A stretch of DNA of 23,913 nucleotides from a virus: IMG/VR virus record IMGVR_UViG_3300032223_003030, positions 1 through 23,913 of that record; one strand, given 5' to 3'. Position numbers and translations under genes: made by a program. The notes under the pieces were generated by a model, which did no database searches, had not been told where the DNA came from, and worked only from the letters and a program-made list of their open reading frames with translations. How positions within the stretch are numbered: position 1 is the first letter of the stretch; each line of letters opens with the position of its first letter. Positions 7,240 through 13,705 of the stretch are shown piece after piece.

Positions 7240-8178
7240 TTATATGCTCATTAGTTTATTAAGAAGGAAATAATCCGTATCCTTAATTAGTTTCGCATTC
7301 TTTTTACATTCCAAAAATTGTTCATGAGACATATCTCCAACATCTATTCCTGATGGAACTGGGATTTTATAGACTTCTGCATCATAATTTAGCAGATCAC
7401 TAATCAATTTTTCTGCTTTTTTCTCTGCATCTGGGTCTAACGCCAAGTAGATTGCGGGATCTTGCTTGATGATTTCTCTGAAGACTTTTGAGTTTTCTCT
7501 GAGGGTGCTGCCAAGGATCGGGATTGCATTTTTTGCTTTAATCGCATCAAAAATTCCTTCAACAATCGTAACATCTTGACTCCAATCTATATATAATTCA
7601 TTAAAAACTATATCTTTTTTAACGTCTGGGTTTGTATACTTCTTCCAGTTATCTTCATAAGTTCTACCAACATAGTAATTTACTTTACCTGATGAATTAA
7701 AAGATGGAATTATTACTCTTCCTTCATACTCACCAGAGGTAGCATAACCTATCTTCCAGAATAGAATATCTTCTTTTCTTAAGCCTCTATCTTTTAGATA
7801 TCTTCTAGCTTTTAGTGAAGTTAGGCTATTATCTTTATTGCATAGAGATTGAAATTCTTCTGGGAGGTTTACTGCTTCTTCTTTAATTTCTTCATCTTCT
7901 TGCTCAAAGATCTTAGAATAATCATTGATTTCTATGATTCCACATAGCTCATTCCATTCTTGGAGTTGAGAGTATGTGCCTAATCTTTTAATTATTCTTG
8001 CTAGGTTGGGAGTAGACCAATCGCAGATCCAGCATTTACCCGCACCTTTTGCTATATTTATGCTAAATTTTTTCTTGTGATGATCGCAAAACGGACACTT
8101 AAATAATAGTTCATTTCCGCTATGAAAATATTCTCCAAGAATATCTCTTAAGATTTGGACTTTTTTTGTTTCTGACAT
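7240..8178 (-). CDS. DNA primase (zinc ribbon plus TOPRIM)
   Basis: A 312-aa protein. Residues 28-52 hold a CHC2-like zinc ribbon with two pairs of cysteines (CPFC at 28-31 and CWIC at 49-52). Residues about 150-180 match the RNA polymerase core of DnaG-type primases (GRVIIPSFNSSGKVNYYVGRT in two halves). The TOPRIM domain has the catalytic Glu in VEGIFDAIKA (Glu207) and the metal-binding DxD in LALDPDA (Asp248, Asp250). It makes RNA primers for lagging-strand synthesis at the phage fork. It lacks a helicase domain, unlike T7 gp4, so the helicase must be a separate gene outside this window. The start overlaps the end of ruvC by 31 nt, with an AGGA site about 8 nt upstream, consistent with coupled expression of the two DNA-processing genes. 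Confidence 0.88.
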   Translation of the reverse strand: MSETKKVQILRDILGEYFHSGNELLFKCPFCDHHKKKFSINIAKGAGKCWICDWSTPNLARIIKRLGTYSQLQEWNELCGIIEINDYSKIFEQEDEEIKEEAVNLPEEFQSLCNKDNSLTSLKARRYLKDRGLRKEDILFWKIGYATSGEYEGRVIIPSFNSSGKVNYYVGRTYEDNWKKYTNPDVKKDIVFNELYIDWSQDVTIVEGIFDAIKAKNAIPILGSTLRENSKVFREIIKQDPAIYLALDPDAEKKAEKLISDLLNYDAEVYKIPVPSGIDVGDMSHEQFLECKKNAKLIKDTDYFLLNKLMSI

Positions 8179-8687
8179 TGAAAGAATCCTGCTTTCGCAA
8201 TAACATATGAGTCAGCGCGATCATATGTACCTTTTTTGGGGTTATTGTGAGCAGTATACTCTACTTTAAATGTCGATTCAAGTCCTAAGATATGAGCTAG
8301 TACGATTTCTTTTGCGTTTTGACCTTTTTCTACTTTTATTCCCAGTGCTTTTCTCGCAGTAGAGGCTCCGATATATTCTGGTTCTGTTTGAAAAATTTCA
8401 GCACATAACCAACTAACAATTCCGTTAAATTTTGAAATTGTTACAATAACATTTGCGCTCGATGATCCTGGTCTAAAAGCATTTAGTGATTGCTCTATAA
8501 AAACATTTTTAATATTATATAAATTTTTTATTTGTATAAATCTTTCTTTTACTACGGCAGCTTTCTTAAAGATACTAATATTTTTTTTGCTTGTCAAGTC
8601 TATACATTCATTATGAATAATTTTTTCTTGTGCATCAATAACTGTAAAACCTAATAATTGAGTTCCAACATCTATTCCTAATATCAT
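8148..8687 (-). CDS. RuvC-like Holliday junction resolvase (intact copy)
   Basis: A 179-aa RNase H-fold nuclease. Visible catalytic acids: Asp6 in MILGIDVGT, Glu65 in VFIEQSL, and the Asp156/Asp159 pair in YDRADSYVIA near the C-terminus. The conserved second half also has GASTARKALGI and KGQNAKEIV, typical of phage RuvC-like resolvases. It cleaves four-way junctions so that branched replicating DNA can be packaged. Its ATG overlaps the TGA of the HNH gene (ATGA) with a GGA about 10 nt upstream. Residues 1-62 are 55% identical (34 of 62, no gaps) to the broken copy at 9464-9255, so this is a diverged allele and not a recent copy. The gene may be a chimera of two alleles, joined near codon 62. 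Confidence 0.9.
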   Translation of the reverse strand: MILGIDVGTQLLGFTVIDAQEKIIHNECIDLTSKKNISIFKKAAVVKERFIQIKNLYNIKNVFIEQSLNAFRPGSSSANVIVTISKFNGIVSWLCAEIFQTEPEYIGASTARKALGIKVEKGQNAKEIVLAHILGLESTFKVEYTAHNNPKKGTYDRADSYVIAKAGFFQCQKQKKSKS

Positions 8688-9010
8688 TTTATTTTTTCCA
8701 ATATTTTTTTAATGTGCTGAGTAAATCCATTATATGATAAATCTAATTTCATTCTATTACAAATATTGCAACAGGGAACACAATTTTCTATTATATAACC
8801 TATAGAATTGTCAATTCTATCTATACCGCAATAATCTAAATTTATTTTTTCAATTAATATATTTTCCGAAACATTAAAGCCACCACAGTAATAGCACTCT
8901 TGAGAAGTTATTTTAAAAAATTCTTCTTTTGATAATAAAAATTTTCTTTCTTTAGTTTTACAATTACTAACATATCTTAAATATCTATTAGTTAAAGTAT
9001 GTCGATACAT
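8684..9010 (-). CDS. HNH homing endonuclease, C-terminal catalytic part
   Basis: A 108-aa frame holding the nuclease half of a phage HNH endonuclease: CYYCG (residues 39-43), then GIDRIDNSIGY (62-72) and NCVPCCNICNRMK (76-88), the usual zinc-supported HNH core. Upstream of its first Met the same frame stays open and reads KWYETNKYKVS, which is the linker normally found between the N-terminal zinc ribbon and HNH domain in this family. The real protein therefore begins in another frame at 9276 and needs a -1 shift at an A8 run (9052-9059). Joined, it would be about 197 aa. The TGA stop overlaps the ATG of the intact ruvC. If the shift is a true mutation the endonuclease is dead; if it is slippage it may be made at low level. 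Confidence 0.85.
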   Translation of the reverse strand: MYRHTLTNRYLRYVSNCKTKERKFLLSKEEFFKITSQECYYCGGFNVSENILIEKINLDYCGIDRIDNSIGYIIENCVPCCNICNRMKLDLSYNGFTQHIKKILEKIK

Positions 9011-9276
9011 GCTAACTTTATATTTATTAGTTTCGTACCATTTATCGTTTCTTTTTTTTGACCTTCTGCAATTTTTTGTTTATGCTTGATTGCGTGTTTA
9101 TTTTTAGAAATTTTTACTTTTTCTTTATTATTTTGTCTCCATATTCTTGCTTTTTCAGCATTGCACTGCTTACAAATATTTTTGTATTTTTTAGTTTTTA
9201 AACATAAAGAAAAATATTCTATATTTTTTGTTTTTTTGCACTTATTGCAAGTTTTTAGATTATCTTGATTGTCCAT
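8992..9276 (-). CDS. HNH homing endonuclease, N-terminal zinc-ribbon part (frame-split)
   Basis: A 94-aa frame. Residues 9-40 form a zinc ribbon (CNKCKK at 10-15, then CKQCNAEKARIW at 35-46), followed by a basic helical linker rich in Asn, Lys and Glu. This is the standard N-terminal half of free-standing HNH endonucleases in T4-like phages. After GQKK at about residue 73-76 the frame loses family resemblance and ends 20 codons later, while the -1 frame continues the expected protein into the HNH core. The ATG lies in the last codons of the broken ruvC, almost at the point where ruvC similarity ends, and has no ribosome binding site, so translation probably depends on ruvC stub translation. 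Confidence 0.8.
   Translation of the reverse strand: MDNQDNLKTCNKCKKTKNIEYFSLCLKTKKYKNICKQCNAEKARIWRQNNKEKVKISKNKHAIKHKQKIAEGQKKETINGTKLINIKLACIDIL
9052..9060 (-). other. A8 run: frameshift mutation or slippage site in HNH gene
   Basis: The minus strand reads CAAAAAAAAG. In the upstream frame the codons are CAA AAA AAA GAA. The heptamer A AAA AAA is in register for -1 slippage, and a -1 shift here joins the zinc-ribbon half to the HNH half with no residues lost (QKK then RNDKW). I did not find a clear stimulatory stem just downstream, so an inactivating single-base indel or a sequencing error in the homopolymer are equally possible. Confidence 0.6.
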
Positions 9277-9464
9277 ATAATATTTTTGATGTTAAACAGA
9301 TATTTTAGTTCAAGCAATCTTGCTTTTACTGTTGCTGCTTTTTTAAATAGAGTATCTAGTTTTTTGCTAGTTAGATCTATTGCTTCGTTGTGAAGAATAG
9401 CGCCGTCTTCTCCGAGAACGGTTATTCCAGTTATCGAGGTGCTTATATCTAATCCGAGTATCAT
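9255..9464 (-). pseudogene. Truncated RuvC-like resolvase (N-terminal stub)
   Basis: A 69-aa frame whose first 62 residues align without gaps to the start of the intact RuvC (34 of 62 identical, e.g. HNE-IDLTSKK and NIKN). It keeps the first catalytic Asp (Asp6 in MILGLDIST) but stops just before the second motif (FIEQSL), replaced by seven unrelated residues and a stop. Without the Glu and the C-terminal acids it cannot be a nuclease. The start at 9464 is fixed by TAATG coupling with the gene upstream; a Met at 9509 would overlap that gene deeply and adds residues absent from RuvC. Similarity ends where the HNH gene begins, so the break is best explained by insertion or homing at this codon. 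The stub may still matter by carrying translation into the HNH gene. Confidence 0.85.
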
Positions 9465-9694
9465 TATGGTAATGTACCAGACATTTCTGAACTTGTTAAA
9501 TTTGTCCAAATGGTTGCAGCAATTGCAATTAACTTTGGATCTTGCATAGAAATGTCATCACCGGGAGAAAATGATGTTCTATTATAGTTTGATGCTATTT
9601 CTACACCATCTCTTTTAACAATAACTTTTTCTCTTATAAAAATATTGTTATTAAATATTTCTATCTTGTCTAAAATTTTTTCTTCTGTTAACAT
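9464..9694 (-). CDS. Small conserved protein next to tail-fibre genes
   Basis: A 76-aa protein of unknown function. It has a strong AGGAG ribosome binding site 5 nt before the ATG and ends in TAATG overlap with the ruvC stub. The pattern (K-I-E-I near residues 10-14, then VIVKRDGVEIA about 24-34, SPGDDIS about 43-49 and IAATIWT about 58-64) resembles small proteins often found beside tail-fibre genes of marine phages, as I recall them; I cannot confirm this by search. It contains no signal peptide or membrane span. Being the last gene after the fibre cluster, it may be a fibre-associated structural or assembly protein. Confidence 0.7.
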   Translation of the reverse strand: MLTEEKILDKIEIFNNNIFIREKVIVKRDGVEIASNYNRTSFSPGDDISMQDPKLIAIAATIWTNLTSSEMSGTLP

Positions 9695-9702
9695 TTAATC
9701 TC

Positions 9703-10602
9703 CTACGAAGTTGCAATGTAAGTTATGTTTAGCAAAAACCCATCAGTATAAGATTGTGCTGAATCTTTTTTTACAGTTATAGTATTTGGAGTGCCAGCTG
9801 CATTTGAAGACAGTATTAATGGAAAAGTATAATCTGATGGATTTGAACTGTTGTTACCGTTTAAATAACCGGTAGAGTAATATTGAGATGGATAAGGAAT
9901 CCCTTTGATAGTCGCGCCAAAGACAAAATCAGCAGTACCGAAACTTGGATTAATAGTTAAAGTTAAGGTTACTAATTTTCCAACTTTTATATATCTAGCA
10001 GTGCCAACTACGGAATTAGTAAAGTTAGCTAAAACAGGCGACCATGTACCTTCTTCGTAATCATTAAGCAATTCAGATGTAAGGGTTCCTGAGCCAGCAG
10101 TTGGGCCTGGTGTATTAGAAAAATCTATACCGGCACCATTATTAAAACTTAAATTAGTAGTTATAAGGCCGCTTGAATTTATTGTAATTCTTTCTATATC
10201 GTTTGTTTTTATTGAAAGAGAATGATTTGTTTTTGTTCCAATAAAACAAACATTAGGATCATCTGCGCCAAGTATAAGTTTTTTATTGTTTGTGCTTAAA
10301 GACATATAGCACGCTGTATCTCTAGCGACCTGAACTATTTCAGCAGGATCGCCAGAGCTACTACCAGAAAAATAAACAGATCCAGTAACATTTAGTCCAC
10401 CAGATGCAGTTAAATTATTAAATAATCCCAAAGAAGAACTAACTCCAACGGATGCAGTTAAATTATTAAATAATCCCAAAGAAGAACTAACGCCGACAGA
10501 CGCAGTAATAACCGATCCGTCAGCGTTAATGTTCTGTAGCTTTGTTTCGCTTGCAAGAATTTTATTCCTTATTCTTGCAAATTCAGAATCTTGGACTGCC
10601 AT
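9703..10602 (-). CDS. Tail-fibre-like protein with tandem repeat and receptor-type C-terminus
   Basis: A 299-aa protein. Residues 1-33 are a helical, polar N-terminus. Residues 34-65 are two exact copies of a 16-residue Ser/Gly/Leu unit (ASVGVSSSLGLFNNLT), followed by ASGGLNVTGSVYFSGSSSG, the Gly/Ser-rich beta pattern of phage fibre shafts. The C-terminal part (about 180-299) starts with LLNDYEEGTWSPVL and continues with RYIKVGKLVTLTLTI, a well-known end of many tail-fibre proteins. It probably forms a trimeric distal fibre or a tip that meets the host surface. It starts 3 nt after the stop of the neighbouring fibre-like gene. The receptor role is inferred from family resemblance. Confidence 0.75.
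   Translation of the reverse strand: MAVQDSEFARIRNKILASETKLQNINADGSVITASVGVSSSLGLFNNLTASVGVSSSLGLFNNLTASGGLNVTGSVYFSGSSSGDPAEIVQVARDTACYMSLSTNNKKLILGADDPNVCFIGTKTNHSLSIKTNDIERITINSSGLITTNLSFNNGAGIDFSNTPGPTAGSGTLTSELLNDYEEGTWSPVLANFTNSVVGTARYIKVGKLVTLTLTINPSFGTADFVFGATIKGIPYPSQYYSTGYLNGNNSSNPSDYTFPLILSSNAAGTPNTITVKKDSAQSYTDGFLLNITYIATS
10403..10498 (-). repeat. 48-bp in-frame tandem repeat (two copies)
   Basis: 10403-10450 and 10451-10498 are tandem 48-bp units. Their first 41 bases are identical and the last 7 differ at three positions, all silent, so the encoded 16-residue units are identical. They lie in the shaft-like region of the 299-aa fibre protein. Confidence 0.95.
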
Positions 10603-10605
10603 TTA

Positions 10606-11592
10606 TTATACCAATGCATATGAAGCTGTATTATAATTTTCTGCAATTAATCTATATTTATCTGTTGCGCCTAATGCTGGGGCGTCTAGAACAACGTGTA
10701 ATTCGTCGCTTAGTGTACCAGATACTTTTAATTGTACTGATAATAGATCATTTACCCATACGCCTGTATCTAATGTAGCAACATCAACCATAACGTAATT
10801 TAAGTCTGTTGCTGGGAATGCATTTTGTCCTAATTTTGTTTTTGGTAAGATTACAATTGCATTTCCAGAAGCATCGAATGCGCCTGTTATTTGATGACGT
10901 AATCTGTTGTAAGCATTTACAATTTTTGTATTGTTAGTTCCAGAAGTTAATGCATCATCGATAGCATGGAATGCTTGATCGATATTAAATAATCCACCGC
11001 CGTTAACAACTATACCAGTTAATGTCGTAAATGAAGCAGAGGTATGTAGTGACGCAGTTTGATTTAATCTAATATTAGAATCAACGTCCACACCAGCAGA
11101 ACCACTGATAGAATTAATTTTAGCTTTATTGAATTTTAAATCAGCTAAATTAGTTGTTCCACCGGCATTTGTTGTATAGCCAAATTGATAATCGTTGCTT
11201 GAGCTGACCCATAGGAACGAGCCAGTTTCATTATTTCCTCTGTTGATGTATAGACCGGCTTGTGATGCATCGTATGCGCCACTAGATCCGCTTAGTTTAT
11301 TGATAACAACGATGTTATCTTTTACTTCAAGCACATCGGTATTGATGATAGCAAGCGCACCGCTTACTAACATGTTACCCATAATTTGAACATCACCGCC
11401 AAAATAACCAGAACCAGCAGTTAATCTACCACTGCCAGAGATTGTACTATTTGATACAAGAGCAGACGCTGTTAATGGTATTGAAGCGCTGATATTTGTA
11501 TCGCTTACTTCAAAAACAATATTAGTTCCTACTTTTTTCTGAAGTAGTTTTTGCGCTGATAAGTCTGTCAAAGACTTTATTTGCCTAGCCAT
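10606..11592 (-). CDS. Tail-fibre-like structural protein
   Basis: A 328-aa protein rich in Ser, Gly, Thr and Asn. Residues about 36-185 show the SGSG/TAGSGYFGGDVQIMGNM pattern of beta-helical fibre shafts and the phrase EVKDNIVVINK, then GLYINRG and GSFLWVSSSNDYQFG, a set of motifs I know from large-phage fibre/baseplate-edge proteins. Residues about 222-318 form a separate domain (TKIVNAYNRLRHQITG through LDAPALGATDKYRLIA) that recurs at the end of the 201-aa protein upstream. The ATG has GGAG 9 nt upstream. It is probably a fibre or fibre connector; the shared domain may be the common attachment or trimerisation unit. No catalytic motif is visible. Confidence 0.75.
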   Translation of the reverse strand: MARQIKSLTDLSAQKLLQKKVGTNIVFEVSDTNISASIPLTASALVSNSTISGSGRLTAGSGYFGGDVQIMGNMLVSGALAIINTDVLEVKDNIVVINKLSGSSGAYDASQAGLYINRGNNETGSFLWVSSSNDYQFGYTTNAGGTTNLADLKFNKAKINSISGSAGVDVDSNIRLNQTASLHTSASFTTLTGIVVNGGGLFNIDQAFHAIDDALTSGTNNTKIVNAYNRLRHQITGAFDASGNAIVILPKTKLGQNAFPATDLNYVMVDVATLDTGVWVNDLLSVQLKVSGTLSDELHVVLDAPALGATDKYRLIAENYNTASYALV

Positions 11593-11615
11593 TCATTTAT
11601 TCTCCAAAGTTAAAT

Positions 11616-12221
11616 TTATACTATATTAAATAGTTCTCCATTTTCATTTACCGCGACTAATTTATATTTATAAGCTGAGTCTAGATCTGGTGCATCCATT
11701 ACCACGTATAATTCATTGTTTAATGAGCCAGATACCTTAAGTTCATAGGCTATAATTTCATTAACCCAAGAACTTCCAGACTGAACAAGAATATCTATTG
11801 ATATATCGTTAAAATAAGGCAGAGTAAAAGCGTTAGATCCAAGTGAAGAAGTTGGTAAAACGACTATTGCATTTCCATTATTATCAAAATTTCCTGTTAC
11901 TTTATATCTTAATCTTTTATATGCATTAACTAATTTAGTGTTTAACGATGCTTCAAAACTTGATGCTGTGTAAGCATATGTTGCGGTTAGTGCAGTATTA
12001 GCATATGAAGCAGTTTCTATAGATCCACTAAAATAAGAAGCGGTAGCAGCTAATTGAGCATATGAAGAAGTACCTAGGAAGATACCAATATATGGTACAG
12101 ATGAACTAACGTGACCATTAACACCACCAGTCACCTCAAAGATGACGTTGTTTTCATCATATTTTAAAATACTGCCATTCACTATTAAGTTTGGTAGTAC
12201 TTTAAACGGCGCTAGTGCCAT
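11616..12221 (-). CDS. Short tail-fibre-like protein with TASYA repeats
   Basis: A 201-aa protein. Residues 1-48 are a beta-rich N-terminus that shares a short VIFEV motif with the 328-aa neighbour. Residues about 51-88 are degenerate repeats built on ATASY (SSYAQLAATASYFSG, ETASYANTALTATYAYTASS), a common shaft repeat in large-phage fibre proteins. Residues about 95-193 are the same domain as the C-terminus of the 328-aa protein (TKLVNAYKRLRYKVTG through MDAPDLDSAYKYKLVA). A GAGGA site precedes the ATG, inside the end of the upstream small gene (20-nt overlap). It is probably a shorter paralogue from the same fibre apparatus. Confidence 0.72.
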   Translation of the reverse strand: MALAPFKVLPNLIVNGSILKYDENNVIFEVTGGVNGHVSSSVPYIGIFLGTSSYAQLAATASYFSGSIETASYANTALTATYAYTASSFEASLNTKLVNAYKRLRYKVTGNFDNNGNAIVVLPTSSLGSNAFTLPYFNDISIDILVQSGSSWVNEIIAYELKVSGSLNNELYVVMDAPDLDSAYKYKLVAVNENGELFNIV

Positions 12222-12450
12222 CTTTGTTCCTCTTTAGTTTTTTGTATTCATCTAGAAATTTCTTCTGGACTCCTACAAATTTGCTTTTTTTATTTAGGAC
12301 ATCTATAATTTTATTTAAATTTTTTTGCTGTTTTAGTAATTCTTCAACAAGTTGTTGTTTTTCGCTAGATTGAATATTTGTATTTTTTAATTTTTCCTTT
12401 AAAACATATATCCAATTTAAAATTTGTATAAAGCTAAGATTGTACTTCAT
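12202..12450 (-). CDS. Small coiled-coil protein
   Basis: An 82-aa lysine-rich protein of unknown function. Residues 1-22 are more hydrophobic (LSFIQILNWIYVLKEKL), and residues 23-75 form a long charged helix with heptad spacing of Leu and Ile. It overlaps the 58-aa gene upstream by 17 nt and the fibre-like gene downstream by 20 nt, so it belongs to a tightly coupled structural run. Short coiled-coil proteins at this place could be fibre assembly chaperones, but this is only position-based inference. Confidence 0.6.
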   Translation of the reverse strand: MKYNLSFIQILNWIYVLKEKLKNTNIQSSEKQQLVEELLKQQKNLNKIIDVLNKKSKFVGVQKKFLDEYKKLKRNKDGTSAV

Positions 12451-12610
12451 TTATTAACTCGTTATATTTTTGACTTAAAATATTGATTTTATCTATTAAT
12501 AAATTTTTATTTTTCAGTAATAAACCTTGTTTTTTTAGATCCCCTTCACATTCTAAAATTTCTTGAAAAATTTCTTCATATAAATTTAGTATTTGATCTT
12601 TAGTATCCAT
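12434..12610 (-). CDS. Very small coiled-coil protein (58 aa)
   Basis: The frame from ATG 12610 to TAG 12434 encodes 58 aa beginning MDTKDQILNLYEEIF. It fills what would otherwise be a 159-base gap in a run of overlapping genes. The ATG is coupled to the stop of the upstream gp15-like gene by TAATG, and the 3' end overlaps the 82-aa gene by 17 nt. The product is one charged helix (Leu/Ile at heptad spacing, residues about 5-52). Like the 82-aa protein, it may be an assembly factor; no family is recognised. The tight coupling is the main argument that it is a real gene. Confidence 0.6.
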   Translation of the reverse strand: MDTKDQILNLYEEIFQEILECEGDLKKQGLLLKNKNLLIDKINILSQKYNELINEVQS

Positions 12611-13695
12611 TATGATATTATAGTTATAAGATGGGAGTTGATGCCTATAACATTTCCAAAGTTAATGCTTAAGCTGTTTAAATTGACAAAGCTAACACCA
12701 GCAAATACCATATTATAATCTCCGCCAGTTTCTCTCACGTTTACATACATGTCTCTACTATTCATATCATGAGTAATTGTATATGATGAGTTTATTCCAT
12801 CCCCAACAAGAAATGTTTTTTTAATGACATTTCCAACAGAGACTAATTCTGGACCTATACTGGCTGGATTAGATACTATCCTTCTTTTTCTTGCTTCTTC
12901 TTCTGCTCCTAAAAGACTTGTTTCTCTTGGGAATTTAATTTCTACAGCGTTTTCTTCTACTTTTTCTGTAGGGATATCTTGATTTACATCATCCCCGATA
13001 AGCTGTCCAAGAACTTTTATAGTTACAGTAGATTTATGTTTCTTTTCTTCTTCAGCTAAATCATTTGATTCTTGTGAAAAATCTTGTTGAATGAAACATT
13101 CGTACCTAAACGATTCATGGGTTATAACAAAATAATTTAACGCAGCAGTTTTAGTCATGAACGGCTGCGTTAGTTCATTCATTTGTTGTAAATAACTTGT
13201 CAAGATTTGAATTTCATATTCAATCATGACATATACAGGCATTAAAACTGACTTAAATTTTAATACTTGTTTTTTATTCTTTTTTGAAGTAATAAAATTA
13301 AGTTGTCCAACCTGCTTTTGAGTGTCGGCATTAGCAAAATTAGATGTTTTATCTTGATTTAGTTCTCTTTCATATATAACTCTATTGTGTAATGGAGCTA
13401 AATTTGCTTGAAATGTTCCTTTTTCATTTGGGTTTTTAGAAATACTTTTTCTATGAATTGAAATAATTGGAGGAATAAGGGTTCCATTATTATCTCTTAT
13501 TTGAACATTATTCTTTATTTGGTAGGCTCTTTCAGAGTTCGACCAAATTACAGGAACTTTTTTAAAACCTTCAGCAGTAGTGCAATGTAAATTTAATTTT
13601 TCATCTACGTATTTAAATAAAGCGCCGTCTATAGTCTCGATATTTGATCGAGGCAGCTTTGTAGTTGATTGCTTTGGCGTATATTCGTTTTCCAT
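12610..13695 (-). CDS. Probable gp15-like tail sheath stabiliser / tail completion protein
   Basis: A 361-aa protein. Residues about 20-235 resemble the T4 gp15 family that closes the head end of the contractile tail: KKVPVIWSNSERA (45-57), LIPPIISIHRKSI (73-85), and MPVYVMIEYEIQILTSYLQQ with MNELTQPF (152-179), then a beta strand run ending VTIKVLGQLIG. Residues about 236-275 are a charged linker. Residues about 288-361 are an added small beta domain with GDGINSSYTITHDMNSRDMYVNV and a FAGVSF motif, a pattern common at the ends of phage tail proteins. It sits directly after a run of structural genes. I assign it from remembered motif order, not from a search; a related neck or tail terminator role is the main alternative. 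No ribosome binding site is evident; a 10-nt gap separates it from the gene upstream. Confidence 0.6.
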   Translation of the reverse strand: MENEYTPKQSTTKLPRSNIETIDGALFKYVDEKLNLHCTTAEGFKKVPVIWSNSERAYQIKNNVQIRDNNGTLIPPIISIHRKSISKNPNEKGTFQANLAPLHNRVIYERELNQDKTSNFANADTQKQVGQLNFITSKKNKKQVLKFKSVLMPVYVMIEYEIQILTSYLQQMNELTQPFMTKTAALNYFVITHESFRYECFIQQDFSQESNDLAEEEKKHKSTVTIKVLGQLIGDDVNQDIPTEKVEENAVEIKFPRETSLLGAEEEARKRRIVSNPASIGPELVSVGNVIKKTFLVGDGINSSYTITHDMNSRDMYVNVRETGGDYNMVFAGVSFVNLNSLSINFGNVIGINSHLITIIS

Positions 13696-13705
13696 ATTAA
13701 AATAA

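Noticed and set aside
1322-7262. Plus-strand open frames in this region, such as those at 1322-1516, 4721-5017 and 6876-7262
   Set aside because: They lie opposite well-supported minus-strand genes, encode no recognisable domain, and show the composition expected from the complement of AT-rich coding sequence.
8684-9280. The HNH gene as part of a group I intron within ruvC
   Set aside because: The sequence after it restarts ruvC from codon 1 instead of resuming at codon 63, and there is no room for intron core RNA outside the coding frames.
9255-9509. Longer start at 9509 for the ruvC stub
   Set aside because: It would overlap the preceding gene by 46 bases and add 15 residues absent from RuvC; the ATG at 9464 gives MILGLD, matching the intact copy, and a TAATG coupling.
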